From positions 17,749 to 81,748 of the forward strand of contig CAYYFR010000006.1 in the NCBI GenBank assembly GCA_964470865.1: a stretch of DNA of 64,000 bases. Reading direction: 5' to 3'. Under the pieces are notes generated by a model. It was given only the letters and a program-made list of their open reading frames with translations, was not told where the DNA came from and ran no database searches. Every line of letters starts with the position of its first letter. Within the stretch, counting starts at the first letter, position 1. The DNA comes from JAEUOS01 sp964470865. Its GTDB lineage: Bacteria; Pseudomonadota; Gammaproteobacteria; Burkholderiales; JAEUOS01. Shown piece after piece: positions 62,455 to 64,000 of this stretch. Made by a program: the position numbers and the translations under genes.

Positions 62455-64000
62455 ATGACTGAAGCGCCGAAGAAATTTCATCAGAGACTGTCGATCCACG
62501 CCTGGCTGCTGCTGCTGGCTCTGGCGGTTGCGCTGCCGTGCTTCGCCTTGCTGGCGTGGCATTTGGCCGAGCACGCAGCCCAGGCGCGCGTGCAAGCGTA
62601 TGCGCGCGAGAAAGTGCAGGCCGATGCCACGGCAGTCAGACTCGGCGCGATCCTGCAAGACAACGAGCAGTTGATGGCGCGACTCGCGGCGCGGCCTCGG
62701 ATCAAGGCGCTCGACGCCAAACCCTGCGATCCGATCATGGCCGAATTCGTCAGCCTGCATCCGGAATTCACCACCCTCGCGCTGCGCGATCTGCAAGGCA
62801 ACATCGTCTGCTCCCACCTTGCCAACCCGCTCGCGCAATACACCCCCGAGGCTTTTCCCTGGTACTACGAAGGCCTGCGCAGCGGCAAGTTTTTCGTAAG
62901 CGGGGCTATCTTGGGCCCGGTCTCCAGGCGCTGGGCATCGGCGATGGTCTACCCGGTGCAGGATGCGCAAGGCAAGCCGTCGGGGGCTTTGGTGATCGGG
63001 CTGGATCTGCTGCGGCTCAACCAGCGGGTGCTCGGCGCCGTGCGCGAGAATGCCGTCATCGCAGTGCAGGATGCGCAAAACAAGTACCTGCTACACTCGC
63101 TCGATGCAGAGCAATGGATCGGAAAAACGCCCAACCGCCCGAGCGCAGATGCGGACATACAGGAGCAGTTCCGGCGCGAGGGTGCCTTTGCCGTGCGCAG
63201 CATCGATGGCATCGTGCGGCTCTACACGGTGGTGCATCTGCCCGGCACCGGCTGGCGCGTCAGCGCCGGCGTGCCCGAGGCCGAAGTGCTGGCGCCCGCC
63301 CGCGCTGCCCTCATGCAAAGCCTCGCCATCGGCAGCGTTGTGCTGTTATTGGTGCTGGCGCTGGCCTGGCGGCTGGCACGGGCCATCGCCCGGCCGGTGC
63401 GCGCACTCGCCGGCACTGCCGCAAGAGTCGCCGGCGGCGACCTGGCTGCGCGCGCCGACGCCGGAGGCCCGGCCGAGGTGGTGGCAGTGGAGCAGCAGTT
63501 CAACGCCATGCTCGACGCGCGCGCGCAAATGGAATTCCAGCTCCGCCTGCTCGAAGCCAGTGTCGCGCAACTGAACGACGCGGTGATCATCACAGAAGCC
63601 GCGCCGCTCACCGCCCCGGGGCCGCGGATGGTCTTCGTCAACCAGGCGGCCGAGCGGATGACCGGCTACACCCGCGCGGAACTCATCGGGCAGACGCCCC
63701 GGCTGTTTCAGGGCCCCGGCACCGATCAAGCCAAGCTCGGACGCATCGGCACCGCACTGCAGCGGATGGGGCCGGTTTCCGCCGAACTCATCAACTACAC
63801 CAAGGCCGGCACCGAATACTGGATCGAGCTGAACATTACGCCTGTGCTGTCGGCCGCAGGCGTGACCACCCATTTTGTGGCCATTCAGCGCGACATCACC
63901 GCGCGCAAGCAGGCGGAGGCTGAAATCCGCCGGCTCAATGCCGATCTGGAGCAGCGCGTCCGCGACCGCACCGCCGAACTCCAGGCGGCCAACCAGGAAC
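62455..64000 (+). CDS. Cache-HAMP-PAS sensor protein, C-terminus beyond window
   Basis: An open frame from ATG 62455 to the window end (515 codons, no stop). A TM segment (LSIHAWLLLLALAVALPCFA) is followed by a ~250-residue periplasmic Cache-like domain (ending in LPGTGWRVSAGVPEAE), a second TM (SLAIGSVVLLLVLALAW), a HAMP (RAIARPVRALAGTAARVAGG), a PAS domain (VFVNQAAERMTGYTRAELIG) and a coiled coil (RRLNADLEQRVRDRTAELQA). A kinase or GGDEF output probably lies beyond. It starts 18 bp after the hybrid kinase and may be its partner. Confidence 0.85.
   Translation, partial: MTEAPKKFHQRLSIHAWLLLLALAVALPCFALLAWHLAEHAAQARVQAYAREKVQADATAVRLGAILQDNEQLMARLAARPRIKALDAKPCDPIMAEFVSLHPEFTTLALRDLQGNIVCSHLANPLAQYTPEAFPWYYEGLRSGKFFVSGAILGPVSRRWASAMVYPVQDAQGKPSGALVIGLDLLRLNQRVLGAVRENAVIAVQDAQNKYLLHSLDAEQWIGKTPNRPSADADIQEQFRREGAFAVRSIDGIVRLYTVVHLPGTGWRVSAGVPEAEVLAPARAALMQSLAIGSVVLLLVLALAWRLARAIARPVRALAGTAARVAGGDLAARADAGGPAEVVAVEQQFNAMLDARAQMEFQLRLLEASVAQLNDAVIITEAAPLTAPGPRMVFVNQAAERMTGYTRAELIGQTPRLFQGPGTDQAKLGRIGTALQRMGPVSAELINYTKAGTEYWIELNITPVLSAAGVTTHFVAIQRDITARKQAEAEIRRLNADLEQRVRDRTAELQAANQE

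Noticed and set aside
61606..63078. 490-codon minus-strand open frame across the kinase/sensor boundary
   Set aside because: Antisense to receiver and Cache coding sequence; no RBS and no domain.
62538..63923. 461-codon plus-strand open frame over the Cache sensor
   Set aside because: Wrong frame of a gene whose correct frame (from 62455) runs to the window end and shows TM, Cache, HAMP and PAS features.

Overview
The window is high-GC, densely coded DNA from what looks like a betaproteobacterium. The evidence is gene content and order: yicC-gmk-rpoZ-spoT, folB/plsY/tsaD, rpsU-yqeY, a csp-clpS-clpA block, an imuA-imuB-dnaE2 mutagenesis cassette, a Bug-type tricarboxylate receptor and a PEP-CTERM-associated TPR lipoprotein. 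Several c-type cytochromes and a flavocytochrome c sulfide dehydrogenase (FccAB) suggest a respiring organism able to oxidise sulfide. No phage, CRISPR array, rRNA or tRNA was recognised.

Layout. 1-2.2 kb: amidase tail, a DUF2277 gene with a broken start, a hemerythrin-domain gene facing a perfect FNR-type box, and aspartate dehydrogenase. 2.2-8.95 kb (minus): an SOS cassette starting at a perfect LexA box, reading small membrane protein, imuA, imuB, dnaE2. A hicA-hicB toxin-antitoxin pair and a MazE-tail-like small gene sit between imuB and dnaE2. 9-13.5 kb: orphan PrsT-like TPR lipoprotein, alpha/beta hydrolase, GST. 13.5-19.2 kb: CoxE-type VWA protein, GNAT, MoxR ATPase, two cytochromes c, PP2C phosphatase and Ser/Thr kinase. 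19.2-27.2 kb: yicC, gmk, rpoZ, spoT, quinone oxidoreductase, chalcone-isomerase-like protein, ogt, xerD, ybaK. 27.2-32 kb: the SpoVR / DUF444 / PrkA stress trio, then about 500 bp of repeat-bearing intergenic DNA. 32.4-41.4 kb: folB, plsY, tsaD, a CzcCBA-type metal efflux operon, rpsU, yqeY. 41.5-46.7 kb: DUF192 protein, two tiny exported Lys-rich proteins, RluE-like synthase, a cold-shock gene killed by a nonsense codon, clpS, clpA. 46.8-57.2 kb: fccAB, lipoprotein, xth, DUF4124-glutaredoxin protein, prlC, folD, FGGY kinase, rpe, Bug receptor. 57.3-58.4 kb: remains of an NYN gene and of PAS / CheB-CheR signalling genes. 58.6-64 kb: a six-PAS hybrid histidine kinase and the start of a Cache-HAMP-PAS sensor cut by the window end.

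Functional links. imuA, imuB and dnaE2 form a translesion mutasome under LexA. PrkA, DUF444 and SpoVR form the widespread stress/starvation set. The kinase/phosphatase and MoxR/VWA genes may form a regulatory and maturation module. FccA passes electrons from FccB. ClpS feeds ClpA. Several features look like recent decay or rearrangement: the csp nonsense codon, the DUF2277 start, the NYN/PAS graveyard, short tandem repeats at both edges of the czc-rpsU-yqeY block, and no dnaG-rpoD after rpsU-yqeY. No wholly new system can be claimed from sequence alone. The best candidates for follow-up are the toxin-antitoxin genes and small membrane ORF inside the SOS cassette, the paired Lys-rich exported peptides, and the kinase/phosphatase/MoxR/VWA cluster.
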